From: Scytolyngbya sp. HA4215-MV1 | GTDB taxonomy: Bacteria > Cyanobacteriota > Cyanobacteriia > Leptolyngbyales > Leptolyngbyaceae | NCBI GenBank assembly: GCA_019359045.1 | Contig: JAHHIA010000011.1 | Span: forward strand, 1-64,000 | Length of the DNA stretch: 64,000 nt | Direction: 5' to 3' | Shown: piece after piece, positions 38,321 to 47,040 of the stretch | Position numbering within the stretch: position 1 is the first letter of the stretch | Layout of the letters: each line of letters starts with the position of its first letter | The notes under the pieces: generated by a model | Seen by the model: the letters and a program-made list of their open reading frames with translations, nothing else | What the model was told of the DNA's origin: nothing | Database searches by the model: none | Position numbers and translations under genes: made by a program

Positions 38321-39163
38321 CTATTGGTTTGGCAAAATCAACCGTTGCAGAAGTGCCATCAGCCGATCGAGCATCAGCCCCACCGCGCCGATGTAAATCA
38401 CTGCCAAAATCACTTCGCTGACGTAGTTTTGCTGATAGGCGTCCCAGATAAAGAAGCCAATCCCCACCACACCCGACATAACAATTTCAGCCGCAATAAT
38501 TGCCAACCATGCCAAGCCGATCGCAATCCGGAGTCCGGTAAAGATATAAGGCAAAGCTGAAGGAATCAAAATCTTGAGGAAATACTTGCGAGGCGAAATC
38601 TTCAACACTCTGGCAACATTTTTGTAGTCCTGGGGAATTTGCTGCACGCCTACGGTAGTGTTAATCAAAATCGGCCACACCGCCGTGATGAAGATGACGA
38701 AGATTGCTGCCAGTTGCACATTCGGTAAGGCGATCAGGGTAATGGGAACCCATGCCAGGGGCGCAATCATTCGCAAAAACTGGAAGATTGGATCGAGTGC
38801 CTGGTTCACTTTGGGTTTGGTGCCCACCAAAATTCCCAAACCAATGCCGACGATCGCGGCTGCGGTATAGCCTTGTGCTACCCGCGTCAAACTTGCCAAG
38901 GTTTGCCAAAATAAGCCTTTGTCCAATCCGCCTCGATCCAGGAAGGGGTAGAACAGCAACTCCCGTGTCCGCTTCTCTGTAAAGATGGAACTGGGTGCGG
39001 GCAGGCGGGTAATGCCCGTTGAGGATAGAAACTGCCAAATGACTAAAAAACTAATGATGCCGATCGCAGGCAATAAGATGCCTTGTCCATTCTTTTTCCA
39101 GAACGATCGCATCGATTCCGAAAAAGTATTCCCGCTACTCCGGGTTCCTGCTTTTGCAACCAT
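38321..39163 (-). CDS. nrtB: Nitrate/nitrite ABC transporter permease NrtB
   Basis: This is the membrane subunit of the importer. The 280 residues have about six helices and the EAA-type cytoplasmic loop of binding-protein-dependent permeases (PQDYKNVARVLKISPRKYF then ILIPSALPYIFTGLRI). I chose the ATG at 39163 (MVAKAGTRSSG), which has GAGGA 7 nt before it; the 56 extra residues of an upstream start are basic and not family-like. A short hairpin lies in the nrtA-nrtB gap. NrtC follows after 37 bp. Confidence 0.92.
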   Translation of the reverse strand: MVAKAGTRSSGNTFSESMRSFWKKNGQGILLPAIGIISFLVIWQFLSSTGITRLPAPSSIFTEKRTRELLFYPFLDRGGLDKGLFWQTLASLTRVAQGYTAAAIVGIGLGILVGTKPKVNQALDPIFQFLRMIAPLAWVPITLIALPNVQLAAIFVIFITAVWPILINTTVGVQQIPQDYKNVARVLKISPRKYFLKILIPSALPYIFTGLRIAIGLAWLAIIAAEIVMSGVVGIGFFIWDAYQQNYVSEVILAVIYIGAVGLMLDRLMALLQRLILPNQ

Positions 39164-39274
39164 GATGATTCCTCTTAATGTCAAGAAATGCAAGAATTGT
39201 TGTATTCGGTATCGGGTTGCAATCGCCCTCTTCCCAAAAGTCAGGGTCGATCCGCACTGAGCCGATCTGCGTTT

Positions 39275-39294
39275 GGGTGCGCTGCAACGCACCC
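39275..39294 (-). promoter_or_regulatory. Hairpin in the nrtA-nrtB intergenic region
   Basis: GGGTGCG (39275-39281) pairs with CGCACCC (39288-39294) around CTGCAA. Within an operon such a stem can stabilise nrtA mRNA or lower transcription of the downstream genes. No T-run follows. Confidence 0.5.
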
Positions 39295-39354
39295 TGCGCT
39301 TTTTCAGGATTCCAAACCTTCCTTTCCTCACCGTTGAGCAAGGATGCCAAATGA

Positions 39355-40716
39355 CTAAGCCCGCTTAATCTTGAGGCTTGCCAGATAGGCGTCCGGTTTC
39401 TCCGGATCAAACTTCACCCCATCAAAAAAGGTTTCAATGCCACGAGAGGTTGCTGTAGGAATATCGGCGGCGGCAACTCCCGCTTCCTTCGCCGCTTCGC
39501 GCCACAGATCCTCTCGATTCACGCGATCGATCAGCTTTTTCGCAGCGTCCACATCTTTGATTGCCCCACTGTGAAAATTCCAGCGGAGAGTCTCGGTTAA
39601 AAACCATAAATCATGACTCTTGTAGGGATAAGACACACTGCCGCGATCGTCTTGCCAGTACAATGGACCCTTCTTAAAGTCATCTACATTCGGTTTTCCG
39701 TCACCCAAGATGTACTTGCCCTCATAAGGAGGCGTAATGACCTTCTCTGGCACGTTGAAATAGCTACGACCTGAGACGATCGTGATTAGCTCTTTACGAT
39801 TGGCTGGATTATCGCACCACTGCTGCGCCTCCATCACCGCTTTCAGGACGGCTTTTGCAGCTTTGGGATACTTGTCTACCCAATCTGCCCGAATTGCCAG
39901 ATACTCTTCCGGGTGACATTTCCAGATTTGCTCCGTCAATGCAGACATGAATCCAATATTGTCTGACACAATGCGATAGGGCCAAGGGTCGCCCGTACTA
40001 AACGCATCCATCGTGCCGTTTCTCATCCCTTGCACTGTTTCTGCGGGGGGAACGGCTAACAAGTCGATGTCCTTATCCGGATCAATGCCACTCGCAGCAA
40101 ACCAATAACGAATCCAAAAGTCCTGGTTTACATTGGGAAAAGTATGGGCTGCTTTAAACTTCCGCCCTTCGGTCTTTTCAAAAGCCTTGATGTAATCGGG
40201 ATCTTTGATATTTAAGCCAATGCCCTTACCGGTATTTTTACCTGAAATCGCAATCCCATTTCCCTGGGTCACCAACTGCGCCAACAAATACATCGGCACC
40301 TTTTTGCCATTGGTGATAATCCCTTCGGTGATTAAGTGAGGCATAGGCATTTGCCACTGTCCACCATCAATGCCACCCGCATCAGCCCCAATCACCACAT
40401 TATCTCGTGCCGAAGCCCAGTTTGCTTGCTTAGAAACTTCTGCCCCCGTCATTCCATACTTGGCAAAAAAGCCCTTTTCTTTGGCAACAATCAGCGGAGC
40501 TGATTCAACGATCGGAATAAAGCCCAGTCGAATTTTGGTGATCTCTGGCGTATCTCCTCCAGATACATTCACCGCTGGAGCAGACGAGGGACTTTGCTGT
40601 GTAGTGGTATCAGATGGAGGATTGCCCATACAGCCTTTTAAAAAAACTGCCGTCGTTGCGGAAGCCCCCACAGTGGTCAGAAACTTGCGTCGAGAAAACC
40701 TGGACAAATCTGGCAT
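39355..40716 (-). CDS. nrtA: Nitrate/nitrite-binding lipoprotein NrtA
   Basis: This is the periplasmic substrate-binding lipoprotein (453 residues). The N terminus has [10 protein letters not shown] (twin-arginine-like) and then the lipobox LKGC near residue 28. The body carries the NrtA pattern [28 protein letters not shown] and, in the C-terminal part, GPLYWQD followed by [18 protein letters not shown]. That segment is closer to NrtA than to the bicarbonate-binding CmpA, which I recall as having a different, shorter text there. The ATG at 40716 has AGGAGG just upstream and is preferred to one 20 codons earlier. Confidence 0.93.
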   Translation of the reverse strand: MPDLSRFSRRKFLTTVGASATTAVFLKGCMGNPPSDTTTQQSPSSAPAVNVSGGDTPEITKIRLGFIPIVESAPLIVAKEKGFFAKYGMTGAEVSKQANWASARDNVVIGADAGGIDGGQWQMPMPHLITEGIITNGKKVPMYLLAQLVTQGNGIAISGKNTGKGIGLNIKDPDYIKAFEKTEGRKFKAAHTFPNVNQDFWIRYWFAASGIDPDKDIDLLAVPPAETVQGMRNGTMDAFSTGDPWPYRIVSDNIGFMSALTEQIWKCHPEEYLAIRADWVDKYPKAAKAVLKAVMEAQQWCDNPANRKELITIVSGRSYFNVPEKVITPPYEGKYILGDGKPNVDDFKKGPLYWQDDRGSVSYPYKSHDLWFLTETLRWNFHSGAIKDVDAAKKLIDRVNREDLWREAAKEAGVAAADIPTATSRGIETFFDGVKFDPEKPDAYLASLKIKRA

Positions 40717-41683
40717 AAGCCCTCCTAAAAACTGCTTTATTCGATCAAAAATTGCCAGCGAAACTGTCTCGGTCACAGATAAATTGCGACTGCGAAATTG
40801 CCAGCATGCTCAGTTGAAAACTAAGCTCTCTGCTGGGATTCGATCATTTAAAAGAAGAACTTGGCAACTCGTGTTGAGAATGTTTGTTTCTCAACTTAGT
40901 GATTTAGTTTATCGGTTTTTTTGCTCGAAAAAACATCACGATCGATCAATTAAGAAATGAATCTTAAATGGAAACGATAAGGGAATAACGTACTCTGGAA
41001 CAGACCTCGGAAATCTATTTGTGAGGCTCTATGCAAAACATAGAAATCGATAGAATAAATAGAAAAGGTTGGGTTTTTATCAATTCAAACGATTGGGTTC
41101 ATTGATGATCAGAAGTAGGCAGTCCAAAGGGCTTTGGTCGTGCAATTAGGGGGAAAGGGGAAATCGCATCCAGCCCTTTCTAGGAGGATGTTTGAAAAGC
41201 TGTTAGCTGTGATGTTGAGCAACTCAGAGATCCTAGCCCCCTTAAAAAGGTGGGAAGGTGCCCTAAAGTCCCCCTTGTATCTAAGAGGAGTGGTGCGTAT
41301 AGCCTGTCGGCATGGCTTTGCTAAAGCACGGGGAGTGAAGGGGATCGGATCTGTTTTTACTTACGAAAGGACTTTTAAAACATCTTCTTAGACTGAGGCC
41401 ATCCTTTTCTCAATCCCAGGTTCGCCCTAATCTCACCCAGACTACCTTAGCTTTTGGAATCTAAAATTTCTCAAAAAAATTATAAGCCTCATATCGGCAG
41501 TCTGCGGCGACTTGATCGGTGTGCAGCAGGGGAGGTTTAAAACAAGGTAGTTATCTTTGGGCAATCTGGCTGCCAAGTCTAACAGCTCGTCATTTGACGC
41601 CAATCCTTGACTGATTCACAATACAGACTAAATTCACATACAATAGAATACTGTGCTTGTTGTGTTGAGATTTGAGAGGAGAA
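40717..41683. other. Long intergenic region between nrtA and petJ
   Basis: These 967 bp hold the promoters of the divergent nrtA and petJ. One inverted repeat (40873-40895) lies about 160 bp upstream of nrtA. The stretch 41130-41395 is C/G-tract-rich (CCCCCTTAAAAAGG and CCCTAAAGTCCCCC) and looks like a decayed dispersed repeat. I did not find a perfect GTA-N8-TAC NtcA site. Confidence 0.5.
40873..40895. promoter_or_regulatory. 8-bp inverted repeat upstream of nrtA
   Basis: GTTGAGAA (40873-40880) and TTCTCAAC (40888-40895) are perfect inverted repeats with a 7-nt spacer, about 157 bp upstream of the nrtA start. A candidate operator; the binding protein is unknown. Confidence 0.45.
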
Positions 41684-42025
41684 ATGGGTTTGAAGAAGAT
41701 TCTAGCTGCGATCGTCCTGACTATCGCTCTTTGCGTCGTATCCTTTGCCCGCCCAGCTGAAGCGGCTGATGTTGCAGTCGGTGCAAAAGTATTCAGCGCC
41801 AACTGCGCTGCTTGCCACCTGAAGGGCAATAACATCGTCATGGCAAATAAAAATTTGAAGAAAGAAGCATTATCCCAATACGGAATGAATTCGCCTGAGG
41901 CAATTATTACCCAGGTAACTAATGGCAAGGGAGCAATGCCTTCTTTCAAAGGAAAACTTAACTCGGATGAGATCGAGTCTGTGGCTGCCTATGTGTTAGC
42001 TCAATCAGAAAAGGGCTGGAAATAG
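41684..42025 (+). CDS. petJ: Cytochrome c6 (soluble electron carrier)
   Basis: Cytochrome c6 carries electrons from cytochrome b6f to photosystem I in the thylakoid lumen. The 113-residue precursor has a signal peptide with AEA-A cleavage near residue 27. The haem-binding CAACH and the axial Met ligand (GAMPSF) follow. The ATG at 41684 has GAGAGGAG upstream; a TTG four codons earlier is unlikely. It is monocistronic with a terminator at 42166. Confidence 0.95.
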   Translation: MGLKKILAAIVLTIALCVVSFARPAEAADVAVGAKVFSANCAACHLKGNNIVMANKNLKKEALSQYGMNSPEAIITQVTNGKGAMPSFKGKLNSDEIESVAAYVLAQSEKGWK

Positions 42026-42335
42026 GTGCCCTGAATGTTGCCTATTTTTTAAGCTGTTCAGTTGAAGGTCAGTAGTTGCACAATATCAGTTGAGCAAAAA
42101 CTGCCGGAGATTTCAAAAATATTGACTGCAATAATATCCGTAGCAAAAATATTTGCCTACAGAGATAGAGAGATCCAGTTTTATTCTGCATCTCTCTATT
42201 TTTTTAGAATGAATCGAGAACATATCGACTAAACGAGCGGAAACAAAAATGGGACTTGATCAGGAACGTTATGTGAGTTCAGTTGGGTGGCGAAACTCAA
42301 CAAACCACTCGTGTTACAGTCTCACCATTTCCCGT
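42026..42335. other. Intergenic region with the petJ terminator
   Basis: These 310 bp lie between petJ and the convergent DCC gene. The terminator at 42166-42205 is the only structure recognised. Confidence 0.45.
42166..42205 (+). terminator. Intrinsic terminator of petJ
   Basis: TAGAGAGAT (42166-42174) pairs perfectly with ATCTCTCTA (42190-42198), followed directly by TTTTTTT. It lies 140 bp after the petJ stop. Confidence 0.8.
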
Positions 42336-42767
42336 TTATCGTTGACATGCTCCTGACTCACATTCTGGATATACAGAACGATAGGTCGAGTCACGATTGC
42401 CAAATAAACTGTAGCGATGATCGCGAATGTGCTCGTACACACGATCGCCCATACCCTTGAGACCGGGCAGCGATCGATAAGCCGAAACAAACACTGCTCC
42501 TGCTGGCAACAATCGCCCAATTTCTTCAGCCGCATTGCTGCCTTGCCAGCGCTGCTCCGGTTGCGCCTGGTTAATCAAAATCATGCCCTGTTCACAATCT
42601 TGTGGACTAATCTGAAACTGTTGTAAACGGGCTTGATCTTGCATTGGCACATAGCGAAACAACGCTCCCCGATCCAATCGTTCCAATAGTTGCACCAACG
42701 TGACGCAGAGATTGCAGTTGCCATCATAAATTACGGTATAGGTCATAGCCATTTCGGATGCGAACAT
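42336..42767 (-). CDS. DCC family (DUF393) thiol-disulfide oxidoreductase-like protein
   Basis: This is a small soluble thioredoxin-fold protein. The family signature DGNCNLC (two Cys of a CxxC) lies near the N terminus, followed by the long helix and RYVPMQDQARL. It probably has a redox role; substrate unknown. The family normally begins just before YTVIYDG, so translation may start at the ATG at 42752 or 42746 rather than at the first ATG; no strong ribosome site decides. It converges on petJ. Confidence 0.85.
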   Translation of the reverse strand: MFASEMAMTYTVIYDGNCNLCVTLVQLLERLDRGALFRYVPMQDQARLQQFQISPQDCEQGMILINQAQPEQRWQGSNAAEEIGRLLPAGAVFVSAYRSLPGLKGMGDRVYEHIRDHRYSLFGNRDSTYRSVYPECESGACQR

Positions 42768-42976
42768 GGTTTAGATGTGAGCTTTGATGCAGATGCCGCT
42801 TTTTCCAGCATAACCGACTCTCTATTATGACTATCCAATTAGGATGTAACCAAGTGGTCAGAATGTGGAGTAAGGTTTCAACATTACCAACATTCTGAAT
42901 AGAACCTGAACCAGGATTTTGTTAGTACGTTCAAGACACACGGTATGATCAAGCTGAATGAAGGAATAAGACAGAC

Positions 42977-43528
42977 ATGCGCGGTTTCGCCTTACTGAAA
43001 TGGATAGCGGTGGGATGCTTAGGATTCGGTTGGGTCGTCCCGCTCCAAGCTGTGCAACTTCAGGATGGTAAAACTTATTTTGTCCAACCGCCTCGACTGG
43101 TCAGCACCTCCGCCAATTTTTTGACTGCAACCCTATCTGGCGTGACTTACGCTTTCACTTTGGATTTACCTGCCAATGCAGGAGAACCTTTGCAGCGGGT
43201 GACGATCGTCCAAGCCAGCGGTAGCGATCGCCCCGACTTTAGTCACCTGAACCAGAGCCAACTATTGATCCGCTCCCCTCAAAAAGCAGGTACTCCCGTC
43301 GCATTGAAGGCAATCACTGCCAATGCTAAAACTGGCAGCCTTTCTATCTGGTTTGATCCTCCTATCCTGCCGGGTCAAACCATTACTCTGGAACTTGCTC
43401 CCATTTGCAATCCAAGCGTTCAGGGTACGTATTTATTTGGGGTAACCGCCTTTCCCGTCGGAGCCAATGCCCATGGGCAATTTTTAGGCTTTGGACGGTT
43501 CCAGATTCGACGAACAAGAGGGGTTTAA
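42977..43528 (+). CDS. DUF2808 family exported protein
   Basis: The protein has 183 residues and a signal peptide (hydrophobic about 5-24, cleavage near LQAV). The body is beta-rich: FTLDLPANAGEPLQRVTI, then DPPILPGQTITLEL and TYLFGVTAFPVGANAHGQFLGFGRF. This is the DUF2808 pattern of cyanobacteria; function unknown, likely periplasmic or outer-surface. The CRR6 gene begins 6 bp after its stop, so the two are an operon. Confidence 0.8.
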   Translation: MRGFALLKWIAVGCLGFGWVVPLQAVQLQDGKTYFVQPPRLVSTSANFLTATLSGVTYAFTLDLPANAGEPLQRVTIVQASGSDRPDFSHLNQSQLLIRSPQKAGTPVALKAITANAKTGSLSIWFDPPILPGQTITLELAPICNPSVQGTYLFGVTAFPVGANAHGQFLGFGRFQIRRTRGV

Positions 43529-43534
43529 ACCAGG

Positions 43535-44011
43535 ATGGCTACAACGATCGCCCTAACAACTGAACAGATTCACCAATTAGATTTTTCTCATATTCACCAA
43601 GTTATACAGCCCTGGGTGCAAGCGCGATCGCTTCTTACCCACGAACAACAACTGAGCTTCCAGATTGACTATGTACTAGAACCGGGTGACCCCAGAGAGT
43701 TGCCAGAAATCCCCGAAATTCGTCTCTGGTTTGTGGGCTTAGATGCCTACTATCCCTGGCTCCCTTTTTTGTTGGACTGGAAAGCTGGGGAACTCGTTCG
43801 CTATACTGCGATGCTAGTGCCCCACCAGTTTCATGCCAAAGATGGTATCCAATTTAACCCAGAAGCGCTGGAAATCTTTGTCATGCACAAAATTTTTACG
43901 CTCACTGCCTGGATGGCAGCCCAGCAAATTGAGGGACGTTCCCGGTTGAAATCGATGGCACAAATGTTTGGCTATGAGCTGGAAGATGAACTGTTTGATT
44001 TAATTCAGTAA
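43535..44011 (+). CDS. CRR6-like NDH-1 assembly factor
   Basis: This 158-residue soluble protein resembles plant/cyanobacterial CRR6, which is needed to mature NdhI for the NDH-1 complex. The pattern PEIRLWFVGLDAYYPWLPFLLDWKAGELVRY, the HQFHAKDGIQFNPEALEIFVMHK segment split around it, and the short acidic end are family features. It sits 6 bp downstream of the DUF2808 gene with CCAGG before its ATG. Confidence 0.85.
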   Translation: MATTIALTTEQIHQLDFSHIHQVIQPWVQARSLLTHEQQLSFQIDYVLEPGDPRELPEIPEIRLWFVGLDAYYPWLPFLLDWKAGELVRYTAMLVPHQFHAKDGIQFNPEALEIFVMHKIFTLTAWMAAQQIEGRSRLKSMAQMFGYELEDELFDLIQ

Positions 44012-44045
44012 ATTGTATTCGGATCAGCTAGATCTAAGCTGTGAT

Positions 44046-45146
44046 TTAGACTTTGACGATAGTCTTTTTGTTAAAGGAAAGGGAACGTAGACTTCTAGAA
44101 ATGTGACGCGCCAAGAGATGGCTGGGGCGCTCCACCACTAAATAGAACAAATAACAAGTTGCTAGGACAAAGCTACACAGAAGTATCCAGTGCAGCCAAC
44201 CATGTAGCATTGTAGGAAAAATACGATCACAGAACGCTCCTGCGGCAGGATGCAATAAATAAAGCGAATAGCTCCAATTGCCTGCCCATTCTAACCAGGC
44301 TGTAGGAGAAGTTATTCTTCTAAAAGAAATTTCGCGCAGCAGCCAGGCAGCAACGACAAGCGCAAACAGATTCAGGGTCCAGGGATAACCGATCGGGGAG
44401 TGCAACTGGAGCGATCGACTTCCCCAGGCAAGACCGAGAATGCCAACCCGCCACAGCCAAAGCGCACCCTGCGATATCGTTGGCAGAGCTTGGCGACGGA
44501 CAGATTCCGCCAAGGCGCAACCAAGCAACCAGCAAGGAAGCCCCAGTAACCAATTGAGCGCCGCTCCATAAGAAGGGTAATTGCCAGCGGTGGGGTTGGT
44601 CAGGACGACTGCAAGGGAGGCGGCGTAAGCAACAACAATGATGGGCGCCCAGGAGCGACAACGCAAGTGGATGACGCGCAGTCCCGGATAGAGGAGGTAA
44701 TAGATCAGTTCTGCCAGTAAACTCCAGAGAATACTTTCTTGAAAGAGATCTAACTTGATCCCGATCGCGCTGCTTAAAGGAATCGCAACGGCAACTGGGA
44801 GCAACAGTCGAAGCATGCGTCGTGAATAGAACTCAGCCAGGTGGAGCGATTTCAGCGTTCCTGTATGAGGATAGTGAATGCAAAATCCTGAGATCACAAA
44901 AAAAATGATCACCGCCGCCGGACCATTCCAGAAGTTGTTATACAGCACTCGCGCCATGAGTCCGATCGGGGAATCTGGGTTGAGCGCATCGACTAAAGGC
45001 GGATCGGCACCATGGCTAAAGAAGACCCACATGGCACAGACAAAGCGGAGCGAATCCAGTCCACTCACTCGATCAGTGACGCTTCGAGTCGATCGCTTTT
45101 CGTCCAAATTCGCCAAGTGGCACTTCGGATGCCTCTTCAATCGCAC
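44046..45146 (-). CDS. Acyltransferase 3 family membrane protein
   Basis: The protein has 366 residues and about ten membrane helices. GLDSLRFVCAMWVFFSHG holds the family His early on, and PAAVIIFFVISGFCIHY carries the second conserved segment. Such enzymes transfer acyl groups to sugars or peptides of the cell surface. The start is a GTG with AAGAGGAA before it; the first about 25 residues are not conserved. It converges on crr6 with only 35 bp between. Confidence 0.82.
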   Translation of the reverse strand: MRLKRHPKCHLANLDEKRSTRSVTDRVSGLDSLRFVCAMWVFFSHGADPPLVDALNPDSPIGLMARVLYNNFWNGPAAVIIFFVISGFCIHYPHTGTLKSLHLAEFYSRRMLRLLLPVAVAIPLSSAIGIKLDLFQESILWSLLAELIYYLLYPGLRVIHLRCRSWAPIIVVAYAASLAVVLTNPTAGNYPSYGAALNWLLGLPCWLLGCALAESVRRQALPTISQGALWLWRVGILGLAWGSRSLQLHSPIGYPWTLNLFALVVAAWLLREISFRRITSPTAWLEWAGNWSYSLYLLHPAAGAFCDRIFPTMLHGWLHWILLCSFVLATCYLFYLVVERPSHLLARHISRSLRSLSFNKKTIVKV

Positions 45147-45417
45147 TTCCTCTTCTCATCAAAGTGCCTACTAAGCTACCAAAGCATCCGTGAGGAATAC
45201 ATCTCGTTTTAGGCAGATGTTTCGCTGGTAATGCCCAACTTGCTGCCGATTTCATGATCGCTCTTTTTTTGCCAGCCTGGATGGCTGATGTGTAAACGCA
45301 ATATCTTGCTTGGCATTCTCATGAATTTTTCGCTTGAGAATACTCAATGGCCCACTACCCAAACCTGCAATTAATCTAAGTAAGGAATATGGATTCAATA
45401 ACACCGAATTTCTACTG

Positions 45418-45486
45418 TAGGGGCGCGGCATTTGGCTGAGGTTTCTAGGGCAATGCGAGAACGTTTTACCGAATGCCACGCCCCTA
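45418..45486. repeat. 69-bp palindromic dispersed repeat, copy 2
   Basis: It begins TAGGGGCGCGGCATT and ends GAATGCCACGCCCCTA, and is exactly as long as the element at 9759-9827. Their ends are near-identical, their centres different. Confidence 0.7.
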
Positions 45487-45521
45487 TGTCGAGAATTACA
45501 CCTTAATTAATCTGCGATCCT

Positions 45522-45620
45522 AAGTAGCTGGACTAAATTGAATTGAAGATGTTTTTGGGCGGAGCGGACGAAACCCGCTGCCTGGAGGCGAAGTTTCCCT
45601 TTCTTCCAATTAATTAGCTA
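45522..45620. repeat. ~100-bp dispersed repeat, copy B
   Basis: It starts AAGTAGCTGGACTAAATTG and ends TTCCAATTAATTAGCTA. It matches the reverse complement of 27460-27565 at both ends with a different centre. It lies 35 bp beyond the 69-bp palindrome. Confidence 0.65.
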
Positions 45621-45765
45621 TCACTTAGTGACAACTTTAGTGATGTTAGAAGTGGTGTTTGAGATTGCCCAAGATGCATTGCGTAAACTGATTGGCAGGT
45701 TAAAAAAACAGTGTTTTGCCAAGTAGCTATCTATCAAGTAGCTATTTATGATCCATATAGATGGG

Positions 45766-47040
45766 TTAAGCGATCGCTAACGCTGCTTCAATCTCGCGGG
45801 GATAAATTAGCCAGACTCTTCGGTAAGGTTGAATCAGGGTTTGGACTAAGGGAGAGAGGTCGCTGATTTCTTTCAGCCCAGTGGCAGTTTGCAGTTTAAT
45901 CCCACGCTGGTAAAGGGTATAGCCTTTGCTTAAGGAGATACGCAATCCGGTGTAGTAATCGGGGGAGAAGCCCACTGCGCTAAGCGATCGCTGAGCCGTT
46001 GCCAACAAAGCTTGCTGCTCATCCTCTTTGAGATGGGTGATATCCTGCGCTTTCAGCAAATCGCGATCGACAAACCGACGACAGAGATCTGCCAGGATGG
46101 GGTCTGCGTGTTGCTGCCAGCGTTGCAGATGATAGAGGAAAGTCCCATCATCGGCTGCAAGATACTGCGAGAGCGGTAGACGATCGCACTCATCCTCTAA
46201 CCAGGCAGTCACCACGTCATCGGCTACCAAAGCGCCCTCCTGAAGCATCTGGCGGGCACGAACAAATGCCTGCTGCAAAACCCAGGTAGCAGCTAGATTT
46301 TTGGGATGGTTGTAGACCTGGGCATACATAAAATAGCGAACGATCAGATAGTGCTCGATCGCTGCCATCCCCTTCCGCACAACTACCAATTGCTGACTCA
46401 CCGGGTCATAGCGCAGCGCCATCAAAATGCGTTCCAGGTCAATCTTGCCGTAGGAGGTGCCGGTAAAGTGGCTATCGCGCATTAAATAGTCGAGGCGATC
46501 GCAATCCAACTGACTGGAGACCAGTTGCCACACCAACGGAATCGGATGACTTTTTTGATAAACCTGCCTGATCTGCCTGCGCAAATCGGGTGAGAACCGA
46601 TCCAGCAATTGCCGAATGGGGCTAAACTCTTGCACAATGCGCTGTGTCCAATGTTCATGGTGGCAGCCAAAAATCTCTTCGCAAGTATGGCTAAACGGAC
46701 CATGCCCAATGTCATGCAGCAGCGCCGCACAGAGAACAACTACCCGGTAAGCAGCCAGTTGGGGATAGTGAGAGGCAATACGATCGAAGGCACGACGCGC
46801 GATCGCCATTACGCCCAGAGAGTGCGTAAACCGAGAACTTTCAGCGCCATGGAAGGTGAGACTGGCAGGCCCTAATTGCCGAATCCGGCGTAACCGCTGA
46901 AAAGCAGGCGTATCGATCAGTTGGATGAGTAGCGCTTCAGTAGGGTCAGTGCGATTGAGCGTAATCGCTCCATGTAGTGGATCGTGATAAGTACGCTCCA
47001 AGCAAACACTCCCTCCCACGGGGTCGATTGAATAGGGCAC
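45766..47040 (-). CDS. HD-domain metal-dependent phosphohydrolase (SAMHD1/dGTPase-like)
   Basis: The protein has 424 residues. The HD motif is HDIGHGPFSH preceded by the FTHSLGV histidine and followed by DCDRLDYLMRDS with the metal-binding Asp. RTYHDPLHGAI near the start and the overall plan match HD proteins of the SAMHD1/dGTPase group; the substrate is probably a nucleotide but is not proven. Its GTG start overlaps the stop of the protease gene in TAGTG. A second possible start, TTG at 47001, has a better ribosome site (GGAGGGAG, 7 nt away) and gives the usual family N terminus. Confidence 0.87.
   Translation of the reverse strand: MPYSIDPVGGSVCLERTYHDPLHGAITLNRTDPTEALLIQLIDTPAFQRLRRIRQLGPASLTFHGAESSRFTHSLGVMAIARRAFDRIASHYPQLAAYRVVVLCAALLHDIGHGPFSHTCEEIFGCHHEHWTQRIVQEFSPIRQLLDRFSPDLRRQIRQVYQKSHPIPLVWQLVSSQLDCDRLDYLMRDSHFTGTSYGKIDLERILMALRYDPVSQQLVVVRKGMAAIEHYLIVRYFMYAQVYNHPKNLAATWVLQQAFVRARQMLQEGALVADDVVTAWLEDECDRLPLSQYLAADDGTFLYHLQRWQQHADPILADLCRRFVDRDLLKAQDITHLKEDEQQALLATAQRSLSAVGFSPDYYTGLRISLSKGYTLYQRGIKLQTATGLKEISDLSPLVQTLIQPYRRVWLIYPREIEAALAIA

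Larger units (their letters stand above)
45147..45765. other. Intergenic region with two dispersed repeats
   Basis: These 619 bp separate minus-strand genes. They hold the 69-bp palindrome (45418-45486) and the ~100-bp repeat (45522-45620). Short open frames here lack ribosome sites and are not called. Confidence 0.5.

Noticed and set aside
39355-40716. Bicarbonate transporter cmpABCD instead of nrtABCD
   Set aside because: The binding protein's C-terminal GPLYWQD and [14 protein letters not shown] text fits NrtA better than CmpA, and no CO2-concentrating or cmpR genes are nearby. A phylogeny would settle it.
41134-41391. 85-codon ORF upstream of petJ
   Set aside because: The stretch is a C/G-tract-rich decayed repeat; the translation has no family resemblance and no ribosome site.
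45147-45480. Minus-strand ORFs upstream of the acyltransferase gene
   Set aside because: They cross the 69-bp palindrome and have no recognisable protein content or ribosome sites.
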